DNA of 64,000 bases, from NCBI GenBank assembly GCA_963839175.1, contig CAWIUB010000001.1, positions 62,001 through 126,000 of the forward strand, in the 5' to 3' direction. Source of the DNA: CAWIUB01 sp963839175 (lineage in GTDB: Bacteria > Actinomycetota > Actinomycetes > Mycobacteriales > Jatrophihabitantaceae). Below are positions 6,816 to 15,970 of the stretch, piece by piece. Every line of letters starts with the position of its first letter. The stretch's first letter is position 1. A program made the position numbers and the translations under genes. The notes beneath the pieces are model-generated. The model worked only from the letters and a program-made list of their open reading frames with translations. It did not search any database and had not been told where the DNA came from.

Positions 6816-9230
6816 TTGACCAGTAGGGCCGCCCGCTCCGCCGAGAGCGAACCTCCGGCCACGCTGACCGGGTGGCTACGCCGGCGCAGCGACACCGAGC
6901 TCGCCGAGCTGCTGCGCCGCCGCCCCGATCTGGCCCTGCCCGCGCCGGGCGACCTGGCCGCGCTCGCCAGCCGGATCGGCGTCCGCACGTCCGTGCAGCG
7001 GGTCGTCGACGGCCTCGCGGCCTACCCGCTGCGCGTCCTGGAGGCGGTGGTGCTCGCCGCGGAGGACGATCGGCCACTGCCGATCGCCGCGCTGACAGCG
7101 CTGCTACCGGACGTGCCGCTGGGGCCTGCTCTTGACGAGTTGCGTGCCGTCGCCCTGATCTGGGGTGACGACGACGCGCTGCACCTGCTGGGCGGAGCGC
7201 GTGAGGCGATCGGCCCGTACCCGGCCGGACTCGGCCGGCCCGCTGCGCTGCTGCTGCGCAGCGTGTCCGACGTGACGATCGCCGGTGTGCTGCGGCGGCT
7301 CGGGCTCCCGCCGAGCACCCAGCCACGAGCCGGAGCGGCCGTCGCCGACGTACTGCGCACCCCGGTCATGCTCGCCCGGCTGCTGGCCGACGTGACGCCT
7401 GCCGAACGGGACGTGCTAGATCGGCTGGCGGCCGGCCCGCCCATCGGGACCGTGCGCGACGCGCTGGGTTCAGCCGAGCCCACGTCGCCCCCGGACCAGC
7501 TGATCGGCCGCGGGCTGCTCGTACCGATCGACCCGCAGACCGTCGAACTGCCGCGCGAGGTGGGGCTGGCAGTGCGCGGCGCCCACCCGCTCGGCGAGAT
7601 CAGTCCCGCACCGCCACCGATCGACCTGGTCGAACGGCCGTCTGCGGAGCTCGACCGGCTCGGCACGACCGCGGTCCTCGAGGCACTGCACCTGGTCGAG
7701 TCGCTGTCGCAGGAATGGACGCGTCGGCCGCCTGCCCTGCTGCGCACCGGCGGCGTCGGCGTCCGGGAGTTGCGGCGCACCGCTCGCGCGATGGACGTGG
7801 ACGAGGCGAGTGCCGCGCTGCTGATCGAGGTCGCCGCCGCCGCCGGGCTGCTGGGGGCGACACCCGGACCGGCGCCGGTCTACCTGCCGACGCCGGACTA
7901 CGACGAGTGGCTGCGGCGGGAGCCTGCCAGACAGTGGACCGCACTGAGCGCGGCCTGGCTTGCGATGAGCCGTCAGCCGAGCCTCGTCGGCCTGCGCGAC
8001 GACCGGGACCGGCTGATCACCGTGCTCGGCCCGGACACTGAGCGAGGCACCGCCCCGGCCCTGCGCGCGCAGGTGCTGGCCGTCCTTGCCGGCCTGCCAC
8101 CCGGCAGCTCGCCGGCCGGGCCGGCCGACGTGCTCACCCGGATGAGCTGGCAGGCGCCGCGCCGGGCCGCCGGGCAGCGCAACGCCGCTGCGGCGGTGCT
8201 CGCCGAGGCGACACTGCTCGGCGTGACAGCGGCCGGCGGGCTGACCGGCTACGCCCGAGCGTTGCTCGCCGGTTCGACGCATTCCCACGGCGCCGCGGAA
8301 GACGCCCTCACCGAAAGCCTGCCCGACCCCGTCGGGCATTTCCTGGTCCAGCTCGACCTGACCGTGGTCGTGCCCGGACCCCCTGAGCCGGACCTCGCCC
8401 GCGAGCTGACGCTCACCGCGGACCTCGAGTCGACGGGGGGCGGCTACGTGTACCGGGTCACCGAGGCATCGGTGCGCCGCGCGCTGGACGCCGGTCGCAG
8501 CGGCGCCGAGCTGACCGAGCTGTTCACCACCCGCTCCCGCACTCCCGTGCCGCAGGCGTTGAGCTATCTGATCGACGACGCCGCCCGGCGGCACGGCCTG
8601 CTGCGTTCCGGTGTGGCGTCCGCGTACCTGCGCTGCGACGACGAGGCATTGCTGTCGCGCGTCGTGGCGGAGCGGGCCACCGAACCGCTAGGGCTGCGCC
8701 GCATCGCTGCGACGGTCGTGGTGTCCACGGCCCCGGTCGCCCGCATCGTCGAGGTATTGCGTGACGCGGGCTACGCGCCGGCAGCGGAGTCTCCCGACGG
8801 CGGCATCGTCTCGCTGGACGGGGACGCTCCCCGGGCACCCTCCCGCCCGCTGTCGCGGCTTTCGCGTGCCCGGGGCGCCGGCGAGTCCCCGGCCCACCTG
8901 GCCGAGCTGGTCCGGCGGATGCGGGCCGGCGATCAGCTCTCCGAAGTGCGCAGCCGGGTACGTCCGACCGCCCAGCGGATACCGGGCGTGACCACCGCTG
9001 CCACGCTCGGCCTGCTGCGGGGCGCGATCCGGTCCGGCGCTGCGGTCTGGCTCGGCTACGTCGACAGCCACGGCACCGCCTCGCAGCACACGATCGAGCC
9101 GATCTCGATGGCCGGTGGCATGCTGCGCGGCCACGACGTGGCGACGGGGAGACTGGAGTCGTTCGCACTGCACCACATCACCGCTGTGAGCCTGGTCGAC
9201 GACCGCCCGGCCGGGGGAACACCCGAGTGA
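6816..9230 (+). CDS. helicase-associated domain protein (Helicase_C_3 / XPB partner)
   Basis: 804 residues from a TTG only three bases after the preceding stop. It matches the large actinobacterial helicase-associated protein that precedes XPB: an N-terminal leucine/arginine-rich region with LTGWLRRRSDTELAELLRRRPDL, a long alpha-helical middle, the PVGHFLVQLDLTVVVPGPPEPDLARELTLTADLES segment in the Helicase_C_3 region, and a WYL-like C-terminal part (GAAVWLGYVDSHGTASQHTIEPISMAGG). There is no Walker A motif, so it is not itself a helicase. The invariant neighbourhood implies it assists XPB in DNA repair or transcription-coupled processes; no biochemical role is known to me. Confidence 0.85.
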   Translation: MTSRAARSAESEPPATLTGWLRRRSDTELAELLRRRPDLALPAPGDLAALASRIGVRTSVQRVVDGLAAYPLRVLEAVVLAAEDDRPLPIAALTALLPDVPLGPALDELRAVALIWGDDDALHLLGGAREAIGPYPAGLGRPAALLLRSVSDVTIAGVLRRLGLPPSTQPRAGAAVADVLRTPVMLARLLADVTPAERDVLDRLAAGPPIGTVRDALGSAEPTSPPDQLIGRGLLVPIDPQTVELPREVGLAVRGAHPLGEISPAPPPIDLVERPSAELDRLGTTAVLEALHLVESLSQEWTRRPPALLRTGGVGVRELRRTARAMDVDEASAALLIEVAAAAGLLGATPGPAPVYLPTPDYDEWLRREPARQWTALSAAWLAMSRQPSLVGLRDDRDRLITVLGPDTERGTAPALRAQVLAVLAGLPPGSSPAGPADVLTRMSWQAPRRAAGQRNAAAAVLAEATLLGVTAAGGLTGYARALLAGSTHSHGAAEDALTESLPDPVGHFLVQLDLTVVVPGPPEPDLARELTLTADLESTGGGYVYRVTEASVRRALDAGRSGAELTELFTTRSRTPVPQALSYLIDDAARRHGLLRSGVASAYLRCDDEALLSRVVAERATEPLGLRRIAATVVVSTAPVARIVEVLRDAGYAPAAESPDGGIVSLDGDAPRAPSRPLSRLSRARGAGESPAHLAELVRRMRAGDQLSEVRSRVRPTAQRIPGVTTAATLGLLRGAIRSGAAVWLGYVDSHGTASQHTIEPISMAGGMLRGHDVATGRLESFALHHITAVSLVDDRPAGGTPE

Positions 9231-9267
9231 CCCTCCGACGTTTGACAGCCGACATGGTGACCAACAT

Positions 9268-10917
9268 ATGAGCGACGGCCCGCTGATCGTCCAGTCCGAC
9301 AAGACCCTGCTCCTCGAAGTCGATCATCCATTGGCGCCCGACGCGCGAGCCGCCATCGCGCCGTTCGCCGAGCTGGAACGCTCGCCGGAGCACGTCCACA
9401 CCTACCGGCTCACCCCGCTGGGGCTGTGGAATGCCCGCGCCGCCGGGCACGACGCGGAGCAGGTGGTCGACGCGCTGGTGCGCTACAGCCGCTACGCGGT
9501 GCCGCACGCCCTGCTGGTCGACGTCGCCGACACGATGGACCGCTACGGACGGCTGCAGCTGGTCAAGCACCCGACCCACGGGCTCGTCCTGATATCGCTG
9601 GACCGCGCGGTGCTAGAAGAGGTGCTGCGACAGAAGAAGATCGCGCCGATGCTCGGCGAGCGCATCGACGACGACACCGTGCTGGTCCACCCGTCCGAAC
9701 GGGGGCGGCTCAAGCAGGCGCTGCTCAAGGTGGGCTGGCCTGCTGAGGACCAAGCCGGCTACGTCGACGGCGAGGCGCACCCGATCGAGCTGCGGCAGGA
9801 CGGCTGGCAGCTGCGCGACTATCAGCGGCAGGCCGCCGACTCGTTCTGGGCCGGTGGCTCGGGAGTCGTCGTGCTGCCGTGCGGCGCGGGCAAGACGCTG
9901 GTCGGCGCCGCGGCGATGGCCGAGGCTAAGGCCACCACGCTGATCCTGGTCACGAACACCGTGGCCGGACGGCAGTGGAAGCGGGAACTTCTCGCCCGCA
10001 CGTCGCTCACCGAGGACGAGATCGGCGAGTATTCCGGAGAACGTAAGGAGATCCGTCCCGTTACGATCGCCACGTACCAGATCATGACGACCCGCCGCAA
10101 GGGCGAGTACCGGCACCTGGAGTTGTTCGACTCGCGCGACTGGGGCCTGATCGTCTACGACGAGGTGCACCTGCTCCCCGCGCCGATCTTCCGGCTCACC
10201 GCCGACCTGCAGTCCCGCCGGCGGCTCGGGCTCACCGCGACGCTGATCCGGGAGGACGGCCGGGAGGGTGACGTGTTCAGCCTGATCGGCCCGAAGCGGT
10301 ACGACGCGCCGTGGAAGGACATCGAGAACCAGGGCTGGATCGCTCCGGCCGACTGCACCGAGGTGCGGGTGACGCTCACCGATGCCGAACGAATGTCGTA
10401 TGCGACGGCCGAGCCCGAGGACCGCTACAAGATCGCCGCCACGGCCCGGACGAAGTTGCCGGTCATCGAGCGGATCGTCGACAGGCACCCCGACGACCAG
10501 ATCCTCGTCATAGGCGCGTACCTAGAACAGCTCGGCGACATCGCCGATCACCTCGGCGGCATCCCGATCATCCAGGGCTCCACCACGAACCGAGAGCGCG
10601 AACGGCTCTACGACTCCTTCCGCGCGGGTGACACGCGGGTGTTGGTGGTGAGCAAGGTGGCCAACTTCGCCATCGACCTGCCCGAGGCCGCGGTGGCGGT
10701 GCAGATCTCCGGGACGTTCGGCTCGCGGCAGGAGGAGGCGCAGCGGCTCGGCCGGGTGCTGCGCCCCAAGCACGACGGCCGGCAGGCGCATTTCTACACG
10801 GTGGTCGCCCGGGACACGCTCGACGCCGACTACGCCGCGCACCGGCAGCGGTTCCTGGCCGAGCAGGGGTACGGATACACGATCATTGACGCAGACGACC
10901 TGCTGCGCCCGATCTAG
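9268..10917 (+). CDS. XPB/Ssl2-type DNA repair helicase
   Basis: 549-residue superfamily 2 helicase. Visible motifs in order are the N-terminal damage-recognition-like domain (residues 1-170), Walker A PCGAGKT (204-210), the DEVH box (298-301), motif III GLTAT, the XPB RED motif in LIREDGRE, and motif VI QEEAQRLGRVLRPK near residue 490. It is predicted to unwind DNA 3' to 5' using ATP, as the bacterial counterpart of the TFIIH subunit. It is transcribed behind its helicase-associated partner. Length is normal and no key residue is missing. Confidence 0.95.
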   Translation: MSDGPLIVQSDKTLLLEVDHPLAPDARAAIAPFAELERSPEHVHTYRLTPLGLWNARAAGHDAEQVVDALVRYSRYAVPHALLVDVADTMDRYGRLQLVKHPTHGLVLISLDRAVLEEVLRQKKIAPMLGERIDDDTVLVHPSERGRLKQALLKVGWPAEDQAGYVDGEAHPIELRQDGWQLRDYQRQAADSFWAGGSGVVVLPCGAGKTLVGAAAMAEAKATTLILVTNTVAGRQWKRELLARTSLTEDEIGEYSGERKEIRPVTIATYQIMTTRRKGEYRHLELFDSRDWGLIVYDEVHLLPAPIFRLTADLQSRRRLGLTATLIREDGREGDVFSLIGPKRYDAPWKDIENQGWIAPADCTEVRVTLTDAERMSYATAEPEDRYKIAATARTKLPVIERIVDRHPDDQILVIGAYLEQLGDIADHLGGIPIIQGSTTNRERERLYDSFRAGDTRVLVVSKVANFAIDLPEAAVAVQISGTFGSRQEEAQRLGRVLRPKHDGRQAHFYTVVARDTLDADYAAHRQRFLAEQGYGYTIIDADDLLRPI

Positions 10918-10921
10918 CAGG

Positions 10922-11661
10922 TCAGTCGGCCCGCGCCGCGTTCGGCTGAACGCGCTCGTGTACGACGGGGTCCTTCCAGCTCACTTCGTCCGGTCCGAGC
11001 AAATCCACGGGATCGAGCTGCTGTACTCGCCAGCGGACGAACGGCCCAAGGGTCTGTACGGATGTCGAAACCCCGAACATCGGCGGCATCTCGAGCGCAG
11101 ATCGCATGCCCACGACCGCCTCGCTCAGCGGAACGTCGGTGCATACATCACCCGCAGATTCCATCTCGTCCAGCGCCGGATAGAAGCCAGACCACTGCAG
11201 GATCTCCCGATGGAGGTCCTGGCCGGTCATCAGGCAGTAGCGGTGCAGGCCGTCGTCGAGCTCGACCAGCCATACGAGTTGGCCACGGTAGGTGTCATAC
11301 GTGCGGCCCGGCCCGTAGGAACGGCAGAGCCGATGTGGTCCAGCCAGTCCTCGCGGCCGAGATCCTGGCGCATCGCCGCGGATCGGCGGGCCAGGTCGAC
11401 GCGACGCGCCCCGGTGGTCACCTGCGATGCGGCGAGCAGCAGGCCACAACGGCTCGGTGACGGATAGATGTCGATCAGCGCGACCATGGCCGACCAGTCG
11501 TGGTCGTAACGCGTCATCGTCGCGACCATGTCGCAGGACACGGACTCGGCGCACCGCGCTCGCTCTTCGCTGCGGACGTTGTCCAACGCGTCGAGCCACT
11601 CGTGCAGCTGCAAGCGCAGGACGTCCTCGGCGGATAGCTTGTCTTCGTGGCGTCTGGTCAC
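10922..11661 (-). pseudogene. frameshifted gene of unknown function
   Basis: Two minus-strand frames with coding character abut near 11310. The N-terminal frame reads from a GTG at 11661 (VTRRHEDKLSAEDVLRLQLHEWL ... REDWLDHIGSAVPTG); the second continues RTYDTYRGQLVWLVELDDG to PVVHERVQPNAARAD and stops at 10922. Joined, they give about 245 residues of a soluble protein rich in Trp and acidic residues. I recognise no family. A one-base indel in a GC run around 11310-11325 would restore one frame, so an assembly error is a real alternative to decay. Confidence 0.6.
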
Positions 11662-11711
11662 GGCGGGCAACCGTATGGGATGTGACCCTGGCTCGGGGGC
11701 CGTTGTCGCAT

Positions 11712-11740
11712 CTGTGGATAGCACCTGGCCCTGTGGACAG
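11712..11740. promoter_or_regulatory. two DnaA-box-like repeats upstream of radC
   Basis: CTGTGGATAG (11712-11721) and CTGTGGACAG (11731-11740) are direct copies 19 bp apart. Their complements, CTATCCACA and CTGTCCACA, differ by one base each from DnaA-box consensus forms (TTATCCACA, and TTGTCCACA in actinomycetes). They lie just before the radC start; DnaA binding is inference. Confidence 0.35.
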
Positions 11741-11753
11741 ATCGCCACCGGAT

Positions 11754-12446
11754 GTGAGCGTGTTCGTCTACCCTGCCGCTGTGCTCGTTCGGGACGTGGC
11801 GCCTGGCGACCGGGCTCGGGAGCGGCTGACTCGCCTCGGCGCTGAGGCATCGTCGGATCGCGAGCTCTTTGCCGTCCTGCTCGGAACCGGCGGTGCGGTC
11901 GGGATCAGCTCGCTCGGGTTGGCGGAGCGGCTGTTGGCGGAGTTCGGCGGAGTGTCGTCGCTCGCGCGGGCTCATCCCACCGACCTGTGCCGCATCCGCG
12001 GGGTTGGCCCCGCGAAGGCGGCGACGCTGGGTGCCGCGTTCGAGCTGGCACGACGGATTCACGCGCCGGACGAGCGGCAATTCCTCGCGTCGTCGTCGGC
12101 GATCGCGGCGGCCGCGCGACCGTGGCTCGTGGCGCGTTCACGTGAACGCGCCGTCGTGCTGTCGTGCGACAACCGGCTGCGGCTTCTCGGCGTAGACATC
12201 GTTAGCGAGGGCGCTGCCGACTCGGCGCCGCTGCCAGTGCGTGAAGTCCTCGCAGCTGTGCTGCGTCGCGACGGTGTCTCTTTCGCGGTGGCGCACAACC
12301 ACCCTGGCGGCGACCCGACGCCGAGCCGCGCAGACATCGGTGCCACGGAACGGGTGTGCGCAGCAGCCGAGCAGGTCGGCCTGCGCTTCCTCGATCACGT
12401 CGTGATCGCGGGCGCGGACTGGCGCTCGATCACACCCGCCCGCTGA
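11754..12446 (+). CDS. radC: RadC-like JAB-domain protein
   Basis: About 230 residues. The N-terminal part has helix-hairpin-helix elements (RIRGVGPAKAATLGAAFELARR); the C-terminal JAB/MPN domain carries the zinc ligands in AHNHPGGDPTPSRADI and a distal Asp. RadC proteins are historically linked to repair, though their role is unsettled, and many sit in mobile or defence regions, as here beside a restriction system. The start is uncertain: GTG at 11754 is used, GTG at 11781 is equally possible. It overlaps the convergent hsdS by 17 bp. Confidence 0.88.
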   Translation: MSVFVYPAAVLVRDVAPGDRARERLTRLGAEASSDRELFAVLLGTGGAVGISSLGLAERLLAEFGGVSSLARAHPTDLCRIRGVGPAKAATLGAAFELARRIHAPDERQFLASSSAIAAAARPWLVARSRERAVVLSCDNRLRLLGVDIVSEGAADSAPLPVREVLAAVLRRDGVSFAVAHNHPGGDPTPSRADIGATERVCAAAEQVGLRFLDHVVIAGADWRSITPAR

Positions 12447-13584
12447 ACACCTCGTTTAAGATCGACGGAACAATTGCGGCCCGCAGCTTGGCTCTCGTTC
12501 CCTGCGCGTCGCTTAGTTCGCCAAGTCGCCAGGCTGCACTCGCGAACTGAAGCTGATCAACTAGCGGCGGTACTGGGATGTCGAGCTGCTCGAACCGTTC
12601 TATTGCCAGCGTGCGATTGCGGTCCGCCGACCCTGGCGACGCCGCGCCCAGAAGTGCCAGCCCCGCGTCGCTCAACAGATACGCACAAACAAAGCGCAGG
12701 TCGATCTCCACGTTCTTGCGCGGCACGTACGGCAAGAACCGATTTGACGCGATGCGCCCTTCGTCGCCTGCATCACTCAACGCAATCGCGCCTTCCCACG
12801 CCTTGATATTGCTCACTATTAATGCCCCAACGGGAAACCTAAAGAACCGCAGTTTGCTCAGCTGGTTTCCCGGCAAGGCTGGGTACCGGATGAGACCTCG
12901 CCCGAACGATCGGATCCCGACCTGCCGATACACCCGGGAGTACTCGACGGCGATAGGTTCACGCTGGAGCTCAAGGACATCGACGATTCGCCTTGTCGGT
13001 GCGCCGTCGCAGAGCCGATCGATGAGGACGCGGCGCAGGCGATCAGCACGCAGTCGGCTGGCGCCGGTCAGCGTCTGAACAGATCGCAGGAGGTCGCCTA
13101 CCGACGTCAAAAGCGCCCCGATGCGGCGCTGCTCGTCAAGCGGCGGCAGCGGGATCCGTGTCCGGAGCATCTGACCGGGGCTAACGCGCTCACGTCGCGC
13201 TCCTATCCCGGTCGTAGTCGCCGCAATCCGCTGGACGAAGCCTTCCCAACGAATGACGGCCTGGAGATACAAGGGATCTATGCGACTCCGATCGATGTTG
13301 AAGGTCGGGAACTCGCTCGATACGTGGAGCCCCTCGTGCTCCTGGTCTGCGATGGCAAGTGCACCTTCCCATGCCTTGAGCTTGCTGTAGACGAACCTGC
13401 CGGCTTGAACTCGGCGGAGCTGGTTGTACTTGGTCTCAGCTCCAAGGATGGGCTGGCGCTCGAAAAGCCCACGGCCAAACGAATACACGCCACCTACGCG
13501 ATAGACCGTGCCGGCTTCGACATTGACGGCGTCCGCTGCCTCGCTGAGCAGCTCGCCAAGCCGCACCTGCGGCGATTTACTCAC
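12430..13584 (-). CDS. hsdS: type I restriction-modification specificity subunit
   Basis: 384 residues with two target-recognition domains, each with the pattern GRGL ... VYSKLKAWEGA/VSNIKAWEGA, joined by conserved helices (PLPPLDEQRRIGALL and PVPPLVDQLQF). Two such repeats are the standard HsdS plan; each reads half of a bipartite DNA site. The GTG start overlaps the hsdM stop (GTGA). The recognition sequence cannot be predicted by eye. The gene looks intact, unlike hsdR upstream. Confidence 0.92.
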   Translation of the reverse strand: MSKSPQVRLGELLSEAADAVNVEAGTVYRVGGVYSFGRGLFERQPILGAETKYNQLRRVQAGRFVYSKLKAWEGALAIADQEHEGLHVSSEFPTFNIDRSRIDPLYLQAVIRWEGFVQRIAATTTGIGARRERVSPGQMLRTRIPLPPLDEQRRIGALLTSVGDLLRSVQTLTGASRLRADRLRRVLIDRLCDGAPTRRIVDVLELQREPIAVEYSRVYRQVGIRSFGRGLIRYPALPGNQLSKLRFFRFPVGALIVSNIKAWEGAIALSDAGDEGRIASNRFLPYVPRKNVEIDLRFVCAYLLSDAGLALLGAASPGSADRNRTLAIERFEQLDIPVPPLVDQLQFASAAWRLGELSDAQGTRAKLRAAIVPSILNEVFSGRV

Positions 13585-15080
13585 TTGCCGTCTCCGACGA
13601 TCGTGGCAAGCTCGTCCAGGAGCAGCATGATCTGCTTCTCGTTGTCGATCAGCTCCGCGACTAGCTCGGCCGGTGGACGGTGCGCCAGGTCGTTCGCCGC
13701 GTTCGGGTTGCGCAGGTCGAGGTTGTACCTGGATTCGACGATCGAGTCGAGGTCAGCGGCCCACGCGTGCTGGCCCTCGACCCGTCCCTCGCGGGATGGA
13801 CCGCCCCACCACGCCTGGCAATCGCCGAATTCCTCGAACTGCATCGGGCGCGTCTTCGAGTACCGCTTGCGACCCTCCGGCGGCGCGATCTCGTAGAACC
13901 ACGTCTGCTTCGTCGGCCCGGTCTTGTCGAAGAACAGCAGGTTGGACGGGATCGGCGTGTACGGCGCGAACACCCCTTCAGGAAGCCGCACGACCGTGTG
14001 CAGGTCGGCCTCGGACAGTAACCGCTTCTTGATGCGGGCCGGCGTCTGACCCGTGTCGAACAGCACGCTGTTCGGCACAACGATCCCGCAGCGCCCGCCA
14101 GGCTTGAGCTTGTCCAGCACTGCGACGAGAAACAGCCACGCCGTCTCCCTGGTGCGCTCCCCCGCCGGGAACGCGTTGATCACCTCACGCTCCTCGGCGC
14201 CGCCGAATGGCGGGGTCGTCAGCACAACGTCGGCTTGCGACGCCCGCGAACGATCACGACGCAGCGCGGTGAGCGCGTTCTCGCGGGTGAGGTTCGGCAG
14301 GTCGATGCCGTGCAGCAGCAGGTTCATCGTCGCGAGCAGGTACGGCAGCGACTTCTTCTCGATGCCGCGCAGGTCGTCATGCAGCCTGCGACGATCCTGA
14401 ACCCGCCGCACCGACGGCTTCATCCGCTCTGCCGCCTCGACCAGAAAGCCACCAGTGCCCGCGGCCGGGTCCAGCACCACCTCGCCGAGCCGGGGCGCCA
14501 CCTGCCCGACCATGAACCTGATGACGGGACGCGGCGTGTAGAACTCCCCGGAATCTCCTGCCGCGTCACGGATCTCGCGCAGCATCGACTCGTAGAGGAA
14601 CCCCATGGTGTGGATGTCGTCGGACGACGTGAAGGTGATGCCGTCGAGCAGGTTCACCAGGTCGCGCAGCAGGTAACCGGACCGCATCCGGTTCTCCAGC
14701 CCCTCGAACACGTCGCGCAGCTCGTCGGCGACCGTGCGCCGCGTGCCCGACGACGGAAGCTCCCGCAGCTTCTTCAACAGCGTGCCGTTGAACCAGTCCA
14801 GGAACTCCGGCCCGGTGAAGCCGCGATCGCCTGCCCACTTTCGCCAGCGCAGTTCGCCCGGCAGCACCGGCTTGTATCCCGGCTCGGTTAGCGGGGGCTG
14901 TTCCTCGAGATCATCGAACGCCTTGAGGAATAGCAGCAACGCGAGCTGCGGTATCCGGTCGAGATCACCGTTCAGCCCTGGGTCGGTACGCATCACGTCA
15001 CGCGCGGTCTTGATGATCGACGCGAGCCGCTGCTGTGACGTGACAGCCTGCGTTGACGTGACCTTCTTGCGTGGCGGCAT
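13581..15080 (-). CDS. hsdM: type I restriction-modification methyltransferase subunit (altered motif IV)
   Basis: 499 residues. An N-terminal helical domain (QQRLASIIKTARDVMRTDPGLNG) precedes the N6-adenine methyltransferase domain: GEFYTPRPVIRFMV, SAM-binding motif I DPAAGTGGFLVEA, and motif IV at residues 289-292. The last reads TPPF where this family has NPPF, so the Asn that positions the target adenine amine is replaced by Thr (codon ACC). The rest of the block (GGAEEREVINAFPAGERTRETAWLFL) is normal. The start at 15080 has an AAAGGA ribosome-binding site and overlaps the stop of the abiEii-like gene (ATGA). Confidence 0.9.
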   Translation of the reverse strand: MPPRKKVTSTQAVTSQQRLASIIKTARDVMRTDPGLNGDLDRIPQLALLLFLKAFDDLEEQPPLTEPGYKPVLPGELRWRKWAGDRGFTGPEFLDWFNGTLLKKLRELPSSGTRRTVADELRDVFEGLENRMRSGYLLRDLVNLLDGITFTSSDDIHTMGFLYESMLREIRDAAGDSGEFYTPRPVIRFMVGQVAPRLGEVVLDPAAGTGGFLVEAAERMKPSVRRVQDRRRLHDDLRGIEKKSLPYLLATMNLLLHGIDLPNLTRENALTALRRDRSRASQADVVLTTPPFGGAEEREVINAFPAGERTRETAWLFLVAVLDKLKPGGRCGIVVPNSVLFDTGQTPARIKKRLLSEADLHTVVRLPEGVFAPYTPIPSNLLFFDKTGPTKQTWFYEIAPPEGRKRYSKTRPMQFEEFGDCQAWWGGPSREGRVEGQHAWAADLDSIVESRYNLDLRNPNAANDLAHRPPAELVAELIDNEKQIMLLLDELATIVGDGK

Positions 15081-15970
15081 CAGCTGTCCTTTCTCGTAGC
15101 GCGTTCGCGCGCGGCGTTCCAGGCGGTCGCAATCAGTCGATGCGCCGAGTCGAGGTCGTCTGGCGCTACGCCGAGATCTCGCGCCATGCGTTGGTAGGGC
15201 TCGTACCAGCTCATTGGCGGATCGGAAAGGTCCTCGGGTACGACGTGGGTCGCCCGCACAGCGAAGACCGTCTGCACGCAGGCGACCAACCGCTCGTCGC
15301 ACGCGACCCCGTCATCGAGCAGCACGACCATGTCGACGAGATCTTTGACTCGGCTCGACTGTCCCGCAGCGTAGCTGCGCGTCAACGCGTGCAGCTTCTC
15401 CGCGAACTGCTGGCGCAGGTCGGTGACCACCATGACGCGTTCCGGTGCGCCAGCCGGCGCCGCGAGTCCAGGCGGGAGGGGCGCCTCGGACAGCCCGACC
15501 AGCTCCTCCGGACGGATCACGACGTCCAAACGTGTATCGACGAAGCGCTTCCCGGCGAGTCTGGCCTCGACGTGGAAGCGCCATGCCGGCCGGCGATACG
15601 CGTCCTCCGCCAGCCGGTTCGGCGGGCCGAGGACGAAGTCGAATCGATCGCCGTCGATGTCGGCGCCCAGCGCGGTTCTCAGCAGCTCATGGATCTGATC
15701 AGGATCACGGGGGTCGACGGATCCGGCGTCGCGCATCACAAGGTCAAGATCACGAGTAGCTCGCGCAAGTCCCGGCCGACGGAGTTCGAGCGCGACGCCG
15801 CCCTTCAGCGCCCAGCGGTCCGGCTCCGCCGCCGCGAGCCGATGCAGCAGACGCAGGAAGACGTGCCGGCGCCGCAGCCAGTTGAGGTCGCGCCCATCCG
15901 ACTCCGCCTGCTGGCGCAGCCGGGTCTCCAGCGACTGGCGGTAGGCCGCAGCTGACTGCGGGGCCGTCAC
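15080..15970 (-). CDS. AbiEii/AbiGii-family nucleotidyltransferase toxin
   Basis: 296 residues with the DUF1814/AbiEii signature: WALKGGVALELR (KGG at 56-58), then ATRDLDL giving the DxD metal pair at 74 and 76, and the distal QQFAEKLHALTRSY plus RVKDLVDMVVLL helix. Family knowledge: type IV toxins with a nucleotidyltransferase fold, some shown to add nucleotides to tRNA and stop growth. It overlaps the antitoxin gene upstream and hsdM downstream by four bases each, so toxin, antitoxin and methylase are translated from one message. Confidence 0.9.
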   Translation of the reverse strand: MTAPQSAAAYRQSLETRLRQQAESDGRDLNWLRRRHVFLRLLHRLAAAEPDRWALKGGVALELRRPGLARATRDLDLVMRDAGSVDPRDPDQIHELLRTALGADIDGDRFDFVLGPPNRLAEDAYRRPAWRFHVEARLAGKRFVDTRLDVVIRPEELVGLSEAPLPPGLAAPAGAPERVMVVTDLRQQFAEKLHALTRSYAAGQSSRVKDLVDMVVLLDDGVACDERLVACVQTVFAVRATHVVPEDLSDPPMSWYEPYQRMARDLGVAPDDLDSAHRLIATAWNAARERATRKDS

